The translations under genes were made by a program, and so were the position numbers. Positions 25,444-34,598 of a stretch of 64,000 nt of DNA are shown piece by piece. The notes beneath the pieces are model-generated. The model searched no databases. It saw only the letters and a program-made list of their open reading frames with translations, and had not been told where the DNA came from. The number at the start of each line of letters is the position of its first letter. Positions within the stretch are counted from its first letter, which is position 1. This stretch comes from Paenibacillus segetis (GTDB taxonomy: Bacteria; Bacillota; Bacilli; Paenibacillales; Paenibacillaceae): positions 558,001 through 622,000 of the forward strand of contig NZ_BMFT01000001.1 of the NCBI RefSeq assembly GCF_014639155.1. Direction: 5' to 3'.

Positions 25444-26367
25444 TTAACCTACGTATTTCGCCAAAGAAATGATAATCGTGATCGTAATAACGTTCAGAAT
25501 AGTAGAGAGAAGTACGGTTTGTGCGGCGAATTCAGGTTCATTATTGTACTCTTCAGCCAAGATAGCTGTGTTGACTCCAACGGGCATACTGGAGGCAATC
25601 AGTAGAGCCTGAGCTGGAATTCCTTTTAGACCAAGTAGTAATACAAGCATAAAACCTATGATTGGACCGATCAGCAGACGGAGGAACACACTGAAATATA
25701 CTTCAATCCGGTCCAGTTGAAGTGGGTATTTAACGATTTGGGCTCCCAATGTGAGCAGTGCGATTCCGACCATCGAGTCAGCTATATAGCCGAGAGGCTT
25801 TCCGATGAATTCTGGCAATGGAATGTCTAGCCAGTGAAAGGCGATACCTAGAACGAGGGCATAAGGGACCGGCATTTTCAGAAAACCAATCAAGGATGCC
25901 TTGAGGTTAGCGCCAGACTTGGCCCTTTGCACGGACATGACACCATAGGTGAAGGTGACCAGACTTTGAAATGACATGATCAGTGCCTGAAGTGAGGTAG
26001 CTAGGGGATCACCCTTGAATACTAGGTTATTTATTGGTAATCCATAATTACCGGAATTATCAAGAATCAGACTGTTCGTGAAGGCTGCTCTCATTCCCGG
26101 AGACATGTTAAGCTTGCGGCTGACAAGCATGCTGACGCAATATAATAGAAGTATGTATAAGACATAAAAAAGAGTGACGTTTCCCAATAGTTCGGGGGAC
26201 ATATCAGAATGATAGAGACTCAGGAATACAGCTGCTGGCGTCACATAATAGAAATTAATTTTGGCCAGTGTATATAGATCGAGGCGAAAGGCGCGTTGCA
26301 TCAATGCTCCAAGTCCAATTAGTACAAAGATAGGTAAGACTACATCAAGTAATATCTCCAGTATCAT
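25444..26367 (-). CDS. AEC family transporter (auxin efflux carrier-like)
   Basis: A 307-residue membrane protein with about ten predicted helices in the two-half layout of the bile acid/AEC superfamily. LILDNSGNYGLPINNLVF is the characteristic broken-helix motif of the first half, and SSMPVGVNTAILAEEYN that of the second. Bacterial members export malate, malonate or other small carboxylates. Its start overlaps the preceding ThrE-type gene by 23 bases, so it is translationally coupled to it. Substrate not predictable. Confidence 0.85.
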   Translation of the reverse strand: MILEILLDVVLPIFVLIGLGALMQRAFRLDLYTLAKINFYYVTPAAVFLSLYHSDMSPELLGNVTLFYVLYILLLYCVSMLVSRKLNMSPGMRAAFTNSLILDNSGNYGLPINNLVFKGDPLATSLQALIMSFQSLVTFTYGVMSVQRAKSGANLKASLIGFLKMPVPYALVLGIAFHWLDIPLPEFIGKPLGYIADSMVGIALLTLGAQIVKYPLQLDRIEVYFSVFLRLLIGPIIGFMLVLLLGLKGIPAQALLIASSMPVGVNTAILAEEYNNEPEFAAQTVLLSTILNVITITIIISLAKYVG

Positions 26368-26866
26368 CTTGTATTTCAGCTACTTTCTGTTGTGAATCGC
26401 CGTTTGAAGTAATAGGTCCTGATCCCATTTTAGGTCGCCTTCTTATGGTTTTGGTAATCATTTGATTCATAACCTCAGATAATACAAGACCAATAGCAAT
26501 TGAACCTGAGATCAGAAAGGCTTGTGCCGCAAGCTGAACGGCTGTGTTATATTCATTCTCAACAAACTTCCGCATGGCATCATAGGCGAGACCACCTGGG
26601 ACTAGCGGGATAATTCCTGCGACACTAAACACGATTACAGGTTTCTTAGATAATCGTGCAAATAATTGGCTGACGACACCAACGATAAAAGTGGCGATTA
26701 CAGTGGAATACAGTGAGTCTAAGTAGAACCCGACCATGATGTAAGTCATCCAACCTAACATGCCGGATATACCACACTTGAATAAGGTTCGTTTCGGAGT
26801 GTTAAATAACATACCGAAAGCTGCAGATGAAATAAAGCTGGCTAGAAACTGCACGGCAAGTGCCAT
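26345..26866 (-). CDS. Threonine/serine exporter, small ThrE-type subunit (YjjB-like)
   Basis: A 173-residue membrane protein with about four helices; its middle reads VAGIIPLVPGGLAYDAMRKFVENEYNTA, the PLVPG motif typical of the C-terminal half of ThrE (DUF3815). Together with the gene at 26894 it forms a split ThrE, as in E. coli YjjB/YjjP. The C-terminal 30 residues are polar. Confidence 0.85.
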   Translation of the reverse strand: MALAVQFLASFISSAAFGMLFNTPKRTLFKCGISGMLGWMTYIMVGFYLDSLYSTVIATFIVGVVSQLFARLSKKPVIVFSVAGIIPLVPGGLAYDAMRKFVENEYNTAVQLAAQAFLISGSIAIGLVLSEVMNQMITKTIRRRPKMGSGPITSNGDSQQKVAEIQDDTGDIT

Positions 26867-26893
26867 ATTGATCTAAGACCGTCCTTCCATATG

Positions 26894-27652
26894 TCAGAAA
26901 AATGTGAACATGACTGCGATACCTGCGCCAATGGCGAAGGCAGTGAGAAAAGCTTCAGCACCACGAGATAAACCGGAAACTAGATGTCCAGCCATGAGAT
27001 CTCTAACTGCATTCGTAATGACAAGTCCAGGAACGAGCGGCATAACCGAGCCAATAATAATCTTATCTAACGAGACTCCGATCCCAAGGGTTACTAGTAG
27101 CATAGCCAATAGCCCGACTAATAACGAGGCGGTAAACTCAGCAAAGAATTTAACCTTCACGAGGCGGTGGAAGAGAATAAATGCCGAGAAGGCAAGTCCA
27201 CCGCAGAGGACACCAGGAATAAAATCAGGAAAACTTCCCTTGAACATTAAAGTGAAGCAACCACTCGCAATCGCAGCACCAGTAATCTGTAAAAAGACAG
27301 GATAAGCATGTGTGGATAAATCAATTTCGATGAGCATTTGATGAGCTACAGCGACCGAAAGATCCCCGCTACTCAGTTTGCGCGAAACGTCGTTGACTGC
27401 GGAAACTTTCTGCAAATCAGTCGTTCGATCAGCAATCCGGACCAACTTAGCGGGTTCTGTCTCCCCGGATTGAAATATAATCATGGTTGGAGTCACGGAA
27501 CTATGGGAGGAGACTAGTCCCATAGCCGTTGCCATCCGACTCATCGTGTCTTCGACTCGGTAGGTCTCCGCTCCACTTTGCAGCATGATTTTACCCGCCA
27601 GGAGGCATAGCCTGACGGGTTCTTGACCGGTGGCTATCGCACCGTTGCTCAT
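26894..27652 (-). CDS. Threonine/serine exporter, large ThrE-type subunit (YjjP-like)
   Basis: A 252-residue protein of the ThrE N-terminal family (DUF1212). The soluble start contains LLAGKIMLQSGAETYRVEDTMSRMA, the family signature, followed by five helices with VMPLVPGLVITNAVRDLMAGHLVSGLSRGAEA. It is encoded 27 bases before its partner subunit on the minus strand. The pair should export small amino acids or dicarboxylates. Confidence 0.87.
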   Translation of the reverse strand: MSNGAIATGQEPVRLCLLAGKIMLQSGAETYRVEDTMSRMATAMGLVSSHSSVTPTMIIFQSGETEPAKLVRIADRTTDLQKVSAVNDVSRKLSSGDLSVAVAHQMLIEIDLSTHAYPVFLQITGAAIASGCFTLMFKGSFPDFIPGVLCGGLAFSAFILFHRLVKVKFFAEFTASLLVGLLAMLLVTLGIGVSLDKIIIGSVMPLVPGLVITNAVRDLMAGHLVSGLSRGAEAFLTAFAIGAGIAVMFTFF

Positions 27653-27717
27653 CGTTGTTCACCCTTTTCAATATTCTCATGACATTATATCACGTGGAAT
27701 AGATAAAGGAGAATCAT

Positions 27718-28056
27718 TCAGGGACGGATTGTTACCCTAGTTCCGATGGGAACAAGAGCTGCCAGTGTTAGAACATCTTCATTGTGCATTCGGATACAAC
27801 CGTGCGATACTTCTTTCCCAATTGAGGAAGGATCATTGGTACCATGAATGCCATAATGAGGTTTGGACAAGCCCATCCAGAATGCCCCAAAGGGTCCTCC
27901 AGGATTAGGTTCCTTATTAATGATAACGTAATCCCCTTCGGGGGTTTGAGTTAGCATCTTGCCAATTCCAACGGGGAATGCTCTTACGACAACATTATTG
28001 TCGAGTAAATATAACTGTCGATCTGACAAATCAACAATGATCCTGTAATTGGGAAT
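27718..28056 (-). CDS. L,D-transpeptidase (YkuD domain), apparent ATT start
   Basis: A minimal YkuD-domain enzyme of 112 residues that cross-links peptidoglycan stem peptides or attaches other groups to them. The active-site block [20 protein letters not shown] contains the catalytic Cys and His. The frame is open back to an ATG at 28155, but nothing like a ribosome site precedes it. A perfect AGGAGGGG (28070-28063) lies inside that frame, and eight bases beyond AGGAGG is ATT (28056-28054), giving (M)PNYRIIVDL, the normal family N-terminus. No signal peptide or LysM domain is present. Confidence 0.85.
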   Translation of the reverse strand: MPNYRIIVDLSDRQLYLLDNNVVVRAFPVGIGKMLTQTPEGDYVIINKEPNPGGPFGAFWMGLSKPHYGIHGTNDPSSIGKEVSHGCIRMHNEDVLTLAALVPIGTRVTIRP

Positions 28057-28270
28057 TGTAATCCCCTCCTGATTGAAGTTATAGTTACTTATGTATATTC
28101 GGCGTATTATTTCTGCGAACCATATACGCAGTGTGGGAAATTTTGTATATGTCATCGAGTAATGCAGGCTACTTCCGTTGTGTGATATGCTTGTACAGAG
28201 TGTGTTTCTATGATTAGCGGGTTAGTAGTAGTTTGCTAACCCTAATTCACTAGCTGAGAGGTATATCATC

Positions 28271-29338
28271 ATGTTTGAGGGCTTGGTTAATAATTTTACT
28301 ATTCTAACTACCTTCTTGTTTTTTGGGAATATGGTAAGGAGTAAATACCTGAATGAGGATAGGCTGAACAGAGATTCTAATTCTCTGATTTTGGGTATTG
28401 TGCTGGGATTGTTTGGCGTTGTTCTAATGTATTTTTCCTTTCCTATTAGTGAAACTGTTTTTGTCGATTTTAGGCAACTACCTATTTTGATTTCTGTTTG
28501 CCTCGGTGGTGGGACAGCCGGAATTGTAACTACGGTCATCATATCCATTTATCGGTTATTTTTTCTTAGTGGAGTGAACTTCTCTTCTGAACTTGCGGCA
28601 ATTAATGCATTTGTCTCTTTTGGAATTGCAATCATGATGCTGCGCGGACGGAAGTTATCTTTTAAGAGATGGAATTGGTCGCTAGGTTTAACGATGGTAA
28701 CTGCGGATATATTGTTTTTGATCACCTTAGAAGAGGATAATAAATGGTTTTCGATTGCTTTATTTAGTATTGTCTATGTTTTAGGTGGTGTGTTTACCTA
28801 TTTTATGCTGCAATATTTGAAACGATCGGATGATTTGTTGCGGTTGATGAGTGAAGCAGCAAATCGTGACTTTCTTACGGGTTTGTTTAATTTAAGAGCA
28901 TTTGAAGCCTTTATGGAGCAGAAATCGATACTAAGTCTCCATTCAAGAACGCCCTTTACACTCCTTATGATCGATATTGATCATTTCAAATGTGTGAATG
29001 ATACCTATGGACATCCTGCAGGCGATTTGGTTCTAACTGAGCTAGCGGAAGTTCTCAGAGATTCTTTTCGGCCGAATGATCATATAGCTCGGAAAGGTGG
29101 AGAGGAGTTCGTTGTTGTTGTAGATCGATGCAATCGCGAACAAATCGTGATGATCGCCGAGAGGTTACGTCGTAATGTGGAGGATCATGTGTTTCATCTG
29201 CCAGATGGAACAGATATACGTATTACGGTCTCTGTGGGTTGTGCAACTTACCCTGACGTTATGTTGGATCAGTTAATAGAACGGGCAGATCAGGCACTCT
29301 ATCAAGCCAAAGAATCAGGCAGGAATCGTGTGTGTTAA
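28271..29338 (+). CDS. Membrane diguanylate cyclase (GGDEF domain)
   Basis: A 355-residue protein. The first 190 residues form about six helices of the LytS-like 5TM type (YFSFPISETVFVDFRQLPILI and GGGTAGIVTTVIISIYRLF are characteristic). The GGDEF domain spans about 195-355: DFLTGLFNLRAF opens it, DIDHFKCVNDTYGHPAGD holds metal ligands, and the active-site loop is GGEEF (about residue 276). It should make cyclic di-GMP from two GTP. A stem GGGTTAG/CTAACCC lies just upstream. Its terminator separates it from the chemoreceptor gene. Confidence 0.88.
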   Translation: MFEGLVNNFTILTTFLFFGNMVRSKYLNEDRLNRDSNSLILGIVLGLFGVVLMYFSFPISETVFVDFRQLPILISVCLGGGTAGIVTTVIISIYRLFFLSGVNFSSELAAINAFVSFGIAIMMLRGRKLSFKRWNWSLGLTMVTADILFLITLEEDNKWFSIALFSIVYVLGGVFTYFMLQYLKRSDDLLRLMSEAANRDFLTGLFNLRAFEAFMEQKSILSLHSRTPFTLLMIDIDHFKCVNDTYGHPAGDLVLTELAEVLRDSFRPNDHIARKGGEEFVVVVDRCNREQIVMIAERLRRNVEDHVFHLPDGTDIRITVSVGCATYPDVMLDQLIERADQALYQAKESGRNRVC

Positions 29339-29358
29339 ATGGGGAATGAGAGAGAAAT

Positions 29359-29391
29359 AAAAGCAGGGGAGTTGTCCTCTGCTTTTATTTT
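29359..29391 (+). terminator. Terminator after the diguanylate cyclase gene
   Basis: AAAAGCAGGGGA (29359-29370) pairs with TCCTCTGCTTTT (29375-29386) around GTTG, with one wobble, then a T-rich tail. Confidence 0.88.
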
Positions 29392-29469
29392 GTTGAATAA
29401 ATGGATCAATCCTGATTAATTTCATTGAACAAATTAGTATTTTCATATAAATAGCTAGTGTTGCTAATT

Positions 29470-29495
29470 TAAAAAATACACTACAATACCGATAA
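29470..29495 (+). promoter_or_regulatory. Sigma-D (flagellar-type) promoter of the chemoreceptor gene
   Basis: TAAA (29470-29473), a 14-base spacer and ACCGATAA (29488-29495) match the sigma-D/FliA consensus TAAA-N14-16-GCCGATAW at all but one or two positions. It lies about 48 bases before the chemoreceptor ATG, a class of gene usually in this regulon. Confidence 0.6.
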
Positions 29496-29542
29496 TAAAT
29501 AAAGAATATAAATATATATTTATGTATTTTGGGGGTGTGGTA

Positions 29543-31531
29543 ATGAGAAAAAAGACAATGATATCGATTAGAAACCGCATGTGGGCTTCATATTTAATCG
29601 TACTGTTAGTTCCCAGTATCATTATAGCTACAATTACTTATTCGGTGGCTAGTAATCGGGTAGAGAATGAATTGATGGCAAGTGCGCTAGAGAGCGTTAA
29701 TTCAGCTGATGCTATTATTAACCAAGTTATTGAGAGCAAACTGATAGACATTTCATATTATGCAACACTATTCACTTCCGACGATGTAAATAAAGAGGTC
29801 GCTGAAGGTGGACGAATCATAAAGGATAAATTTAAGGAATACAAAACCATACATAAAGATGTTCTAGATATGTATATTGGGACAAGCACAGGGAAAATTG
29901 TTCGTTCGCTTGATGATGCGTTAGCAGCGGATTTTGATCCAAGAAAGCGTGATTGGTATATATTAGCTTTCAAACAAGGCGCGAAGCCGGTCATATCTCC
30001 AGCGTTTCGTTCGGTCGATGGGAATATAGCGGTATCCGTTTCGCAAGTGCTTCCAGATGGGAAGGGCGTCATCTCACTCAATTTGGACCTCCAAAAGCTA
30101 ACCCAGATGACGGATATGAAGGTTGGCGAAGAAGGGTATATTCTCATTCTAGATAATAGTAAAAAGTTCCTTGTAAATCCTGAAGGTAACATCGGAGAAG
30201 AATCTAACGAAGAATTTGTTAAAGAGATGTTTGCGAGTGATGTTGGTGAGTCGAGTTATACTTTAGAAGGTAAAAATTATAAAATGGCTTTCTCGAAGAA
30301 TGAACTCACGGGCTGGAGAATTGGGGGGAGCTTGAACGAAGAAGAAGTGCTAAGTAAGACAGAGAGTATACGGAATACAGCAATCATTGTTGTCGTTACT
30401 TCTATCTTGGCAGCCGGTGTTATCATATTCTTGAATATACGTTCAGTGACTCAGCCCCTTCGCAAGTTGAATGAAGCGACAACCGTCTTGGGTAAGGGGG
30501 ATTTAACTAAACGGTTGGATCATTTCCGTCAGGATGAGATTGGCGATTTGGCAAATAATTTTCAGCTTATGGTTGATAATTTAAGGCACATGGTTGGTGG
30601 TGTCATGGAGATGACGGATAATATGTCAGCTTCAGCGGAAGAACTATCCGCAGGTGCAGAGCAGACAACAAGAGCGATTGAACATGTGACTGTAGCTATA
30701 CAGCAAGTAGCAGCGGGAAGTGAACAACAGCTGCAAAGTGTCGAAGGAGGCAAAGAGAATATCGACTCCATGGCACAGAAGGTAGAGGATATTTCCGGGC
30801 ATATGCGGGAGGTTACAAAGACAATGTCGCAGACGATGTTCTCGGCTGATCATGGTACTACTACGGTTGTTAGTGCCGAGGGGAAAATCCGCAGCATTAG
30901 TCAGACGGTTGAAGAGCTTGCAGTGGTAATTCAGTCCCTGAGTCAAAGGGCAGAACATATCGACGGGATTGTTGGTGTTATGGCGGGAATCGCAAAGCAG
31001 ACGAACTTACTTGCACTAAATGCTTCAATTGAAGCTGCAAGAGCTGGCGAGCAGGGGAGAGGTTTTGCTGTCGTAGCTAACGAGGTTCGCAAACTTGCGG
31101 AAGATTCGTCTCATTCTGCAGAGCAAATCAGAGAGTTGATTGGACACGTCCAATCTGAGATGAAGCAAACGGCAAGCACAATGGAGGAAGTGAAGGATAA
31201 AGTTGCTGAGGGGATAGAAGCAGTGGATAACTCCGGTAAGTCCTTTACTCTCATATCTCAATCGATTACATCAGCCGCTGTGGTGATTCAATCTGCGAGT
31301 GATGCGATCCATGAAGTAGCGGATGAGGGCATCATCGTAGGGCAAGCGATCCAGCATATACGAAGTCTTTCTCAAGAGGTGGCAAGTTCAACGGAGACGA
31401 TCTCTGCGGCTGCAGAAGAGCAACTGGCTTCAGTCGAGGAAATTGCTTCATCATCAACAGATCTTAGTCACCTTGCGGAGGAACTGCAAAAATTAATTGG
31501 TAAGTTCAAAATTTACGAAGACAAAATTTAA
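29543..31531 (+). CDS. Methyl-accepting chemotaxis protein with dCache-type sensor
   Basis: A 662-residue receptor: helix near residues 15-35, a large extracellular sensor of the Cache type ([43 protein letters not shown] is diagnostic), a second helix (about 280-300), a HAMP domain ([26 protein letters not shown]), and the cytoplasmic coiled coil. The signalling tip [28 protein letters not shown] is intact. An ATG seven codons upstream lies before the ribosome site; GGGGGTG (29531-29537) fits ATG 29543. Confidence 0.92.
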   Translation: MRKKTMISIRNRMWASYLIVLLVPSIIIATITYSVASNRVENELMASALESVNSADAIINQVIESKLIDISYYATLFTSDDVNKEVAEGGRIIKDKFKEYKTIHKDVLDMYIGTSTGKIVRSLDDALAADFDPRKRDWYILAFKQGAKPVISPAFRSVDGNIAVSVSQVLPDGKGVISLNLDLQKLTQMTDMKVGEEGYILILDNSKKFLVNPEGNIGEESNEEFVKEMFASDVGESSYTLEGKNYKMAFSKNELTGWRIGGSLNEEEVLSKTESIRNTAIIVVVTSILAAGVIIFLNIRSVTQPLRKLNEATTVLGKGDLTKRLDHFRQDEIGDLANNFQLMVDNLRHMVGGVMEMTDNMSASAEELSAGAEQTTRAIEHVTVAIQQVAAGSEQQLQSVEGGKENIDSMAQKVEDISGHMREVTKTMSQTMFSADHGTTTVVSAEGKIRSISQTVEELAVVIQSLSQRAEHIDGIVGVMAGIAKQTNLLALNASIEAARAGEQGRGFAVVANEVRKLAEDSSHSAEQIRELIGHVQSEMKQTASTMEEVKDKVAEGIEAVDNSGKSFTLISQSITSAAVVIQSASDAIHEVADEGIIVGQAIQHIRSLSQEVASSTETISAAAEEQLASVEEIASSSTDLSHLAEELQKLIGKFKIYEDKI

Positions 31532-31543
31532 ACGTACTACATG

Positions 31544-31581
31544 AGAACCCTGGCTTAGTTGAATGATTGCCAGGGTTCTTT
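31544..31581 (+). terminator. Terminator after the first chemoreceptor gene
   Basis: AGAACCCTGGC (31544-31554) pairs perfectly with GCCAGGGTTCT (31569-31579), followed by a short T run. Confidence 0.85.
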
Positions 31582-31609
31582 GTATGTCATGCATCATACT
31601 GATATCGAT

Positions 31610-31924
31610 TCATTCTGTATCTTCCCCGTTATAACCATTAAGTAGATCTATGCCATGCATAATATCTGAATCAGGGGCGGCGGGGTCAACTGGAGTGTTC
31701 TCCATGATATCATCCGCACTTGGTACATCTTGAAGTCCCTCTATAGAACTATGGTCCTCGTAGGTGGCAGTGGAAGACTCATCCTCTTCACTAATGCCTT
31801 GTGTAACTCGAGTATCATGTGGCAGTAAATCGGCATCTGGAATGTCGTTCTCAGGACGATATCCTTTTAACAATACATATCTCTCATATTCATAATCTGC
31901 GGGTGTTTTGTAGTCATCCACCAT
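31610..31924 (-). CDS. Acidic small protein of unknown function, 104 residues
   Basis: A very acidic, probably disordered protein: it starts MVDDYKTPADYEYERYVLLKGYRP and continues with Asp/Glu-rich, low-hydrophobicity sequence. I do not recognise a function. A longer frame opens at 31966, but AGGAGG lies nine bases before ATG 31924, which is chosen. It converges on the chemoreceptor gene and is a single-gene unit. Confidence 0.65.
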   Translation of the reverse strand: MVDDYKTPADYEYERYVLLKGYRPENDIPDADLLPHDTRVTQGISEEDESSTATYEDHSSIEGLQDVPSADDIMENTPVDPAAPDSDIMHGIDLLNGYNGEDTE

Positions 31925-32174
31925 GCTTGTCGTCCTCCTGTTTTGAATATTACACATCCACATCAAAGGTTCTTACTTGGAGTTTACCCCCAACATCACG
32001 AGATCAAACGAGGAAATAATGGATGGAATTCAAAAACCAATGCACAAATTTTAAATAAATGATATGATTCTCTATTCATGTCTTTTTGATGTAGAATGAG
32101 TATCGTATATGAATAAAGAACTATGACTGTAAAACTATGGATGGCGTTCATAAGTTAATAACGTTAAAATAACG
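31925..32174. other. Gene-free region before the orphan kinase
   Basis: AT-rich and without a convincing promoter, terminator or conserved RNA that I can identify. The right-hand part leads into the small frame at 32175. Confidence 0.4.
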
Positions 32175-32285
32175 ATGGAACATAAAATGATGAAATATGA
32201 TAATTTCCAAATTATTGAAGGTTTATTAAGTGAATGTATCGAATTTTATAGAGTAGCTCTTATTTTATTGGCAGGGGTGCTGTAA
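32175..32285 (+). CDS. Possible 36-residue upstream peptide coupled to the kinase gene
   Basis: ATG 32175 opens a 36-residue frame (MEHKMMKYDNFQIIEGLLSE... then a short hydrophobic end ALILLAGVL). Its TAA stop overlaps the kinase ATG as TAATG, the layout of translational coupling. The ribosome site before it is poor, so it may be chance. No family is recognised. Confidence 0.3.
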   Translation: MEHKMMKYDNFQIIEGLLSECIEFYRVALILLAGVL

Positions 32286-34219
32286 TGAAAGTCTTGTTTA
32301 AAGGCATAGCCATTTGCATAGCATTATTCACGGTTGTTTGCTCTATTTTTTTATTGGAAGGTTATCGTAATGAGAGATCATATGACACGGCGATTGATCA
32401 TTGGGAATATATACAGAGTAATCAATTAGATTTACAGTTCTCCAAAGACCAATTGGCGCTTCTTGATGGATGGATTGAGGAAGGTGTGAACTCACCGGCT
32501 TCTGAAAGACCACTAGGAGTCACAACAGAGTGGATCAAGTTTGAGCTTCCTCAGTTAAAAGGGGATTCCAATGCTATTTTATTTGATAAAATATACGGTC
32601 AGCACATCAAGATCCGTATCGATGAGACTACGGTTTATGAATCGAATCGAACAATCAATTTCGAAACGAATAGTATTCTTATTCCTCTAAGCCAATCAGA
32701 TTCTTCTAAAACCATGTATGTAGGCATGACTACTGACAGTAGGATTGGAATTCAGAAACTGATAAAGATTGGTGACTACCAAGAGCTGAATAAGGGATTT
32801 ATCAGAGGTAATATTACTGATTTTATTGTAGGTAGTGCTCTTATTTTTATTGCTTTAGTGATGATTATTTGCACTATATTTTTAAATTATGAAAACTTGG
32901 CAATCTGGTTATCCCTATGCTCCGTCTTGTTATCAAGCGGTGTTATTGTTCTTACTTATTCTTCGTTTACTTATTGGTTGTTTGAGGATTACGGGAAATG
33001 GTTCGTTACCTTGTTTGATCTGTCACTGTTTATTCTTCTACCGGCCTTCACCTTATTTTTCGAAAAAACTTTTGGGGTAGGCTATCACGCATTAATTCGC
33101 AAATGTCGTAAATTTCAGATTGGATATTCCATTTTTTGCGTCGCATTTATGATCGTAAACGAACTGGCTTCGAATAAACTATATGATCTTTATAAGATAG
33201 CCTCTATGGATATATTGGGTATTCTTATGATTGTTCAATTTGTCGTGTTAATTGTTACTGCACTCATCTATGGAATTAAGGGAAATAAGGATGCCATCAT
33301 TTTCTCGGCTGGTTTTATCATATTTGCCATCCTAGGTGTTGGAGAACTTATCATGTTCTTTTCAAAGGGCACCTACTATGATCTGTATTTATGGAAATGG
33401 GGAGTTGTTAGCTTCCTAACGGCATTAATTGTGATATTGGGCAGAAGATTTGCTGAAAATCATGAGCAGGTTGTGGAATACTCCAAACAATTAGAGGTCT
33501 TTAATAATGATCTTCAACGTTCGGAGAAAATGGAAATTATCAGTGAATTGGCAGCTTCGGTTGCTCATGAGGTACGAAATCCGTTACAGGTAACCCGTGG
33601 TTTTCTACAGCTTCTTGCTGAGAAGCAAGAAAATTCGGATAAGGTTTACTTGAATATGGCCTTAGAAGAGTTAGATCGAGCATCAGGGATCATTACAGAT
33701 TTCCTTACTTTCGCCAAGCCGGAAGTGGGCAATGTGACAACCTTGGATATTTTGGAGGAATTCATTCATATTGAGGGTATATTGGTGCCTATGGCTAACC
33801 TGCAGGGAGGAAAAATAACGGTTCATGTTCCTAACAATCTTTTTATCACAGGGAACTCATCCAAGTTTAAGCAAGCTTTTGTGAATATAATCAAGAATAG
33901 TATTGAAGCACTTCATGATGAAGGGGATATTCAAGTCTGGGCTTACGTTGAAAAGGATCAAGTGTATATACATATTAAGGATAACGGCGAAGGAATGGAT
34001 CAAGCTGTACTGGAGCGGCTAGGTGAACCGTATTTTTCCAATAAAACAAAAGGGACGGGACTTGGCCTAATGGTGACTTTCCGAATTATCGAGGTCATGA
34101 ATGGAAAAATTACATTTAGAAGCGAAAAAGGGGTAGGTACAGAAGTTACTATCCGATTCCCAGCAGCGAAAAAACCTGAAGGAACTTCCGAGATAATACT
34201 TCTGAAACCTACCTCTTAG
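32285..34219 (+). CDS. Orphan membrane sensor kinase, sporulation-kinase-like
   Basis: A 644-residue histidine kinase. One N-terminal helix, an extracellular domain of about 150 residues, then about seven helices (residues 180-390) in a 7TMR-DISM-like plan. The HisKA domain is SEKMEIISELAASVAHEVRNPLQVTRGFLQLL with His428, and ELDRASGIITDFLTFAKPE closely resembles KinA-KinE-type sporulation kinases. The HATPase has NIIKNSIEAL, DNGEGM and KGTGLGLMVT. No response regulator gene is adjacent, as expected for kinases feeding the Spo0F phosphorelay. AGGGGTG precedes the ATG. Confidence 0.85.
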   Translation: MKVLFKGIAICIALFTVVCSIFLLEGYRNERSYDTAIDHWEYIQSNQLDLQFSKDQLALLDGWIEEGVNSPASERPLGVTTEWIKFELPQLKGDSNAILFDKIYGQHIKIRIDETTVYESNRTINFETNSILIPLSQSDSSKTMYVGMTTDSRIGIQKLIKIGDYQELNKGFIRGNITDFIVGSALIFIALVMIICTIFLNYENLAIWLSLCSVLLSSGVIVLTYSSFTYWLFEDYGKWFVTLFDLSLFILLPAFTLFFEKTFGVGYHALIRKCRKFQIGYSIFCVAFMIVNELASNKLYDLYKIASMDILGILMIVQFVVLIVTALIYGIKGNKDAIIFSAGFIIFAILGVGELIMFFSKGTYYDLYLWKWGVVSFLTALIVILGRRFAENHEQVVEYSKQLEVFNNDLQRSEKMEIISELAASVAHEVRNPLQVTRGFLQLLAEKQENSDKVYLNMALEELDRASGIITDFLTFAKPEVGNVTTLDILEEFIHIEGILVPMANLQGGKITVHVPNNLFITGNSSKFKQAFVNIIKNSIEALHDEGDIQVWAYVEKDQVYIHIKDNGEGMDQAVLERLGEPYFSNKTKGTGLGLMVTFRIIEVMNGKITFRSEKGVGTEVTIRFPAAKKPEGTSEIILLKPTS

Positions 34220-34234
34220 TTAATAAATTTGGGG

Positions 34235-34477
34235 TTATCCCCAGATTGCTTTGGGTTCTACATCTGCCTTAATGACGCCTGACGGATTCGGAGGAAGAAC
34301 AAGATAAAATTCATCAGAATTCTCTTCTACAGCCTTGATTGTGATATGATCCGGGAGAATTACGCCCAGTGCCTCCTGGATTGCAGCTTTTGGATTAGTT
34401 AATAGCTTAGCTTTGAAACTGGGATCTTGCCATGCTCTTTGGATAACTTGACTTTGAAGAGACGCTCCTGATGTCAT
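34235..34477 (-). CDS. NHLP-leader (nitrile hydratase alpha-like) peptide, RiPP precursor-like
   Basis: An 80-residue protein with the NHLP leader signature: VIQRAWQDPSFKAKLLTNPKAAIQEALGV, LPDHITIKAVEENSDEFYLVLPPNPS. This region derives from the nitrile hydratase alpha subunit and serves as leader in a class of ribosomal natural-product precursors. After LPPNPSG only about 14 residues remain, ending AIWG. There is no Cys and no clear Gly-Gly cleavage site, so it lacks the usual core residues for lanthionine or azole chemistry. An extended -10 promoter and AAGGGTG lie upstream. It follows an isoprenoid-synthase-like gene and may be its protein partner or substrate. Confidence 0.82.
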   Translation of the reverse strand: MTSGASLQSQVIQRAWQDPSFKAKLLTNPKAAIQEALGVILPDHITIKAVEENSDEFYLVLPPNPSGVIKADVEPKAIWG

Positions 34478-34520
34478 AAAATCACCCTTTCCTCATAAAA
34501 TTGATTTGTTTTACCGAGCA

Positions 34521-34529
34521 AGTATAACA
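34521..34529 (-). promoter_or_regulatory. Extended -10 promoter element before the NHLP peptide gene
   Basis: On the minus strand, TGTTATACT (34529-34521) is an extended -10 with a near-consensus TATACT. The -35 region is weak. It lies 44 bases before the NHLP peptide ATG and would let that gene be expressed apart from the upstream enzyme gene. Confidence 0.45.
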
Positions 34530-34598
34530 TGAAAAACGGCATTAATCCATATTATTTCCATATCGCTTCCAAAAATATTACAAAATTTTCTTGTTATG

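Noticed and set aside
27718..28155. ATG 28155 as start of the L,D-transpeptidase
   Set aside because: No ribosome site precedes it, and the extra N-terminus lacks family resemblance; the strong internal site favours ATT 28056.
28205..28270. Possible cyclic di-GMP riboswitch before the diguanylate cyclase
   Set aside because: Only a GGGTTAG/CTAACCC stem is visible; the conserved bases of the known cyclic di-GMP aptamers are absent.
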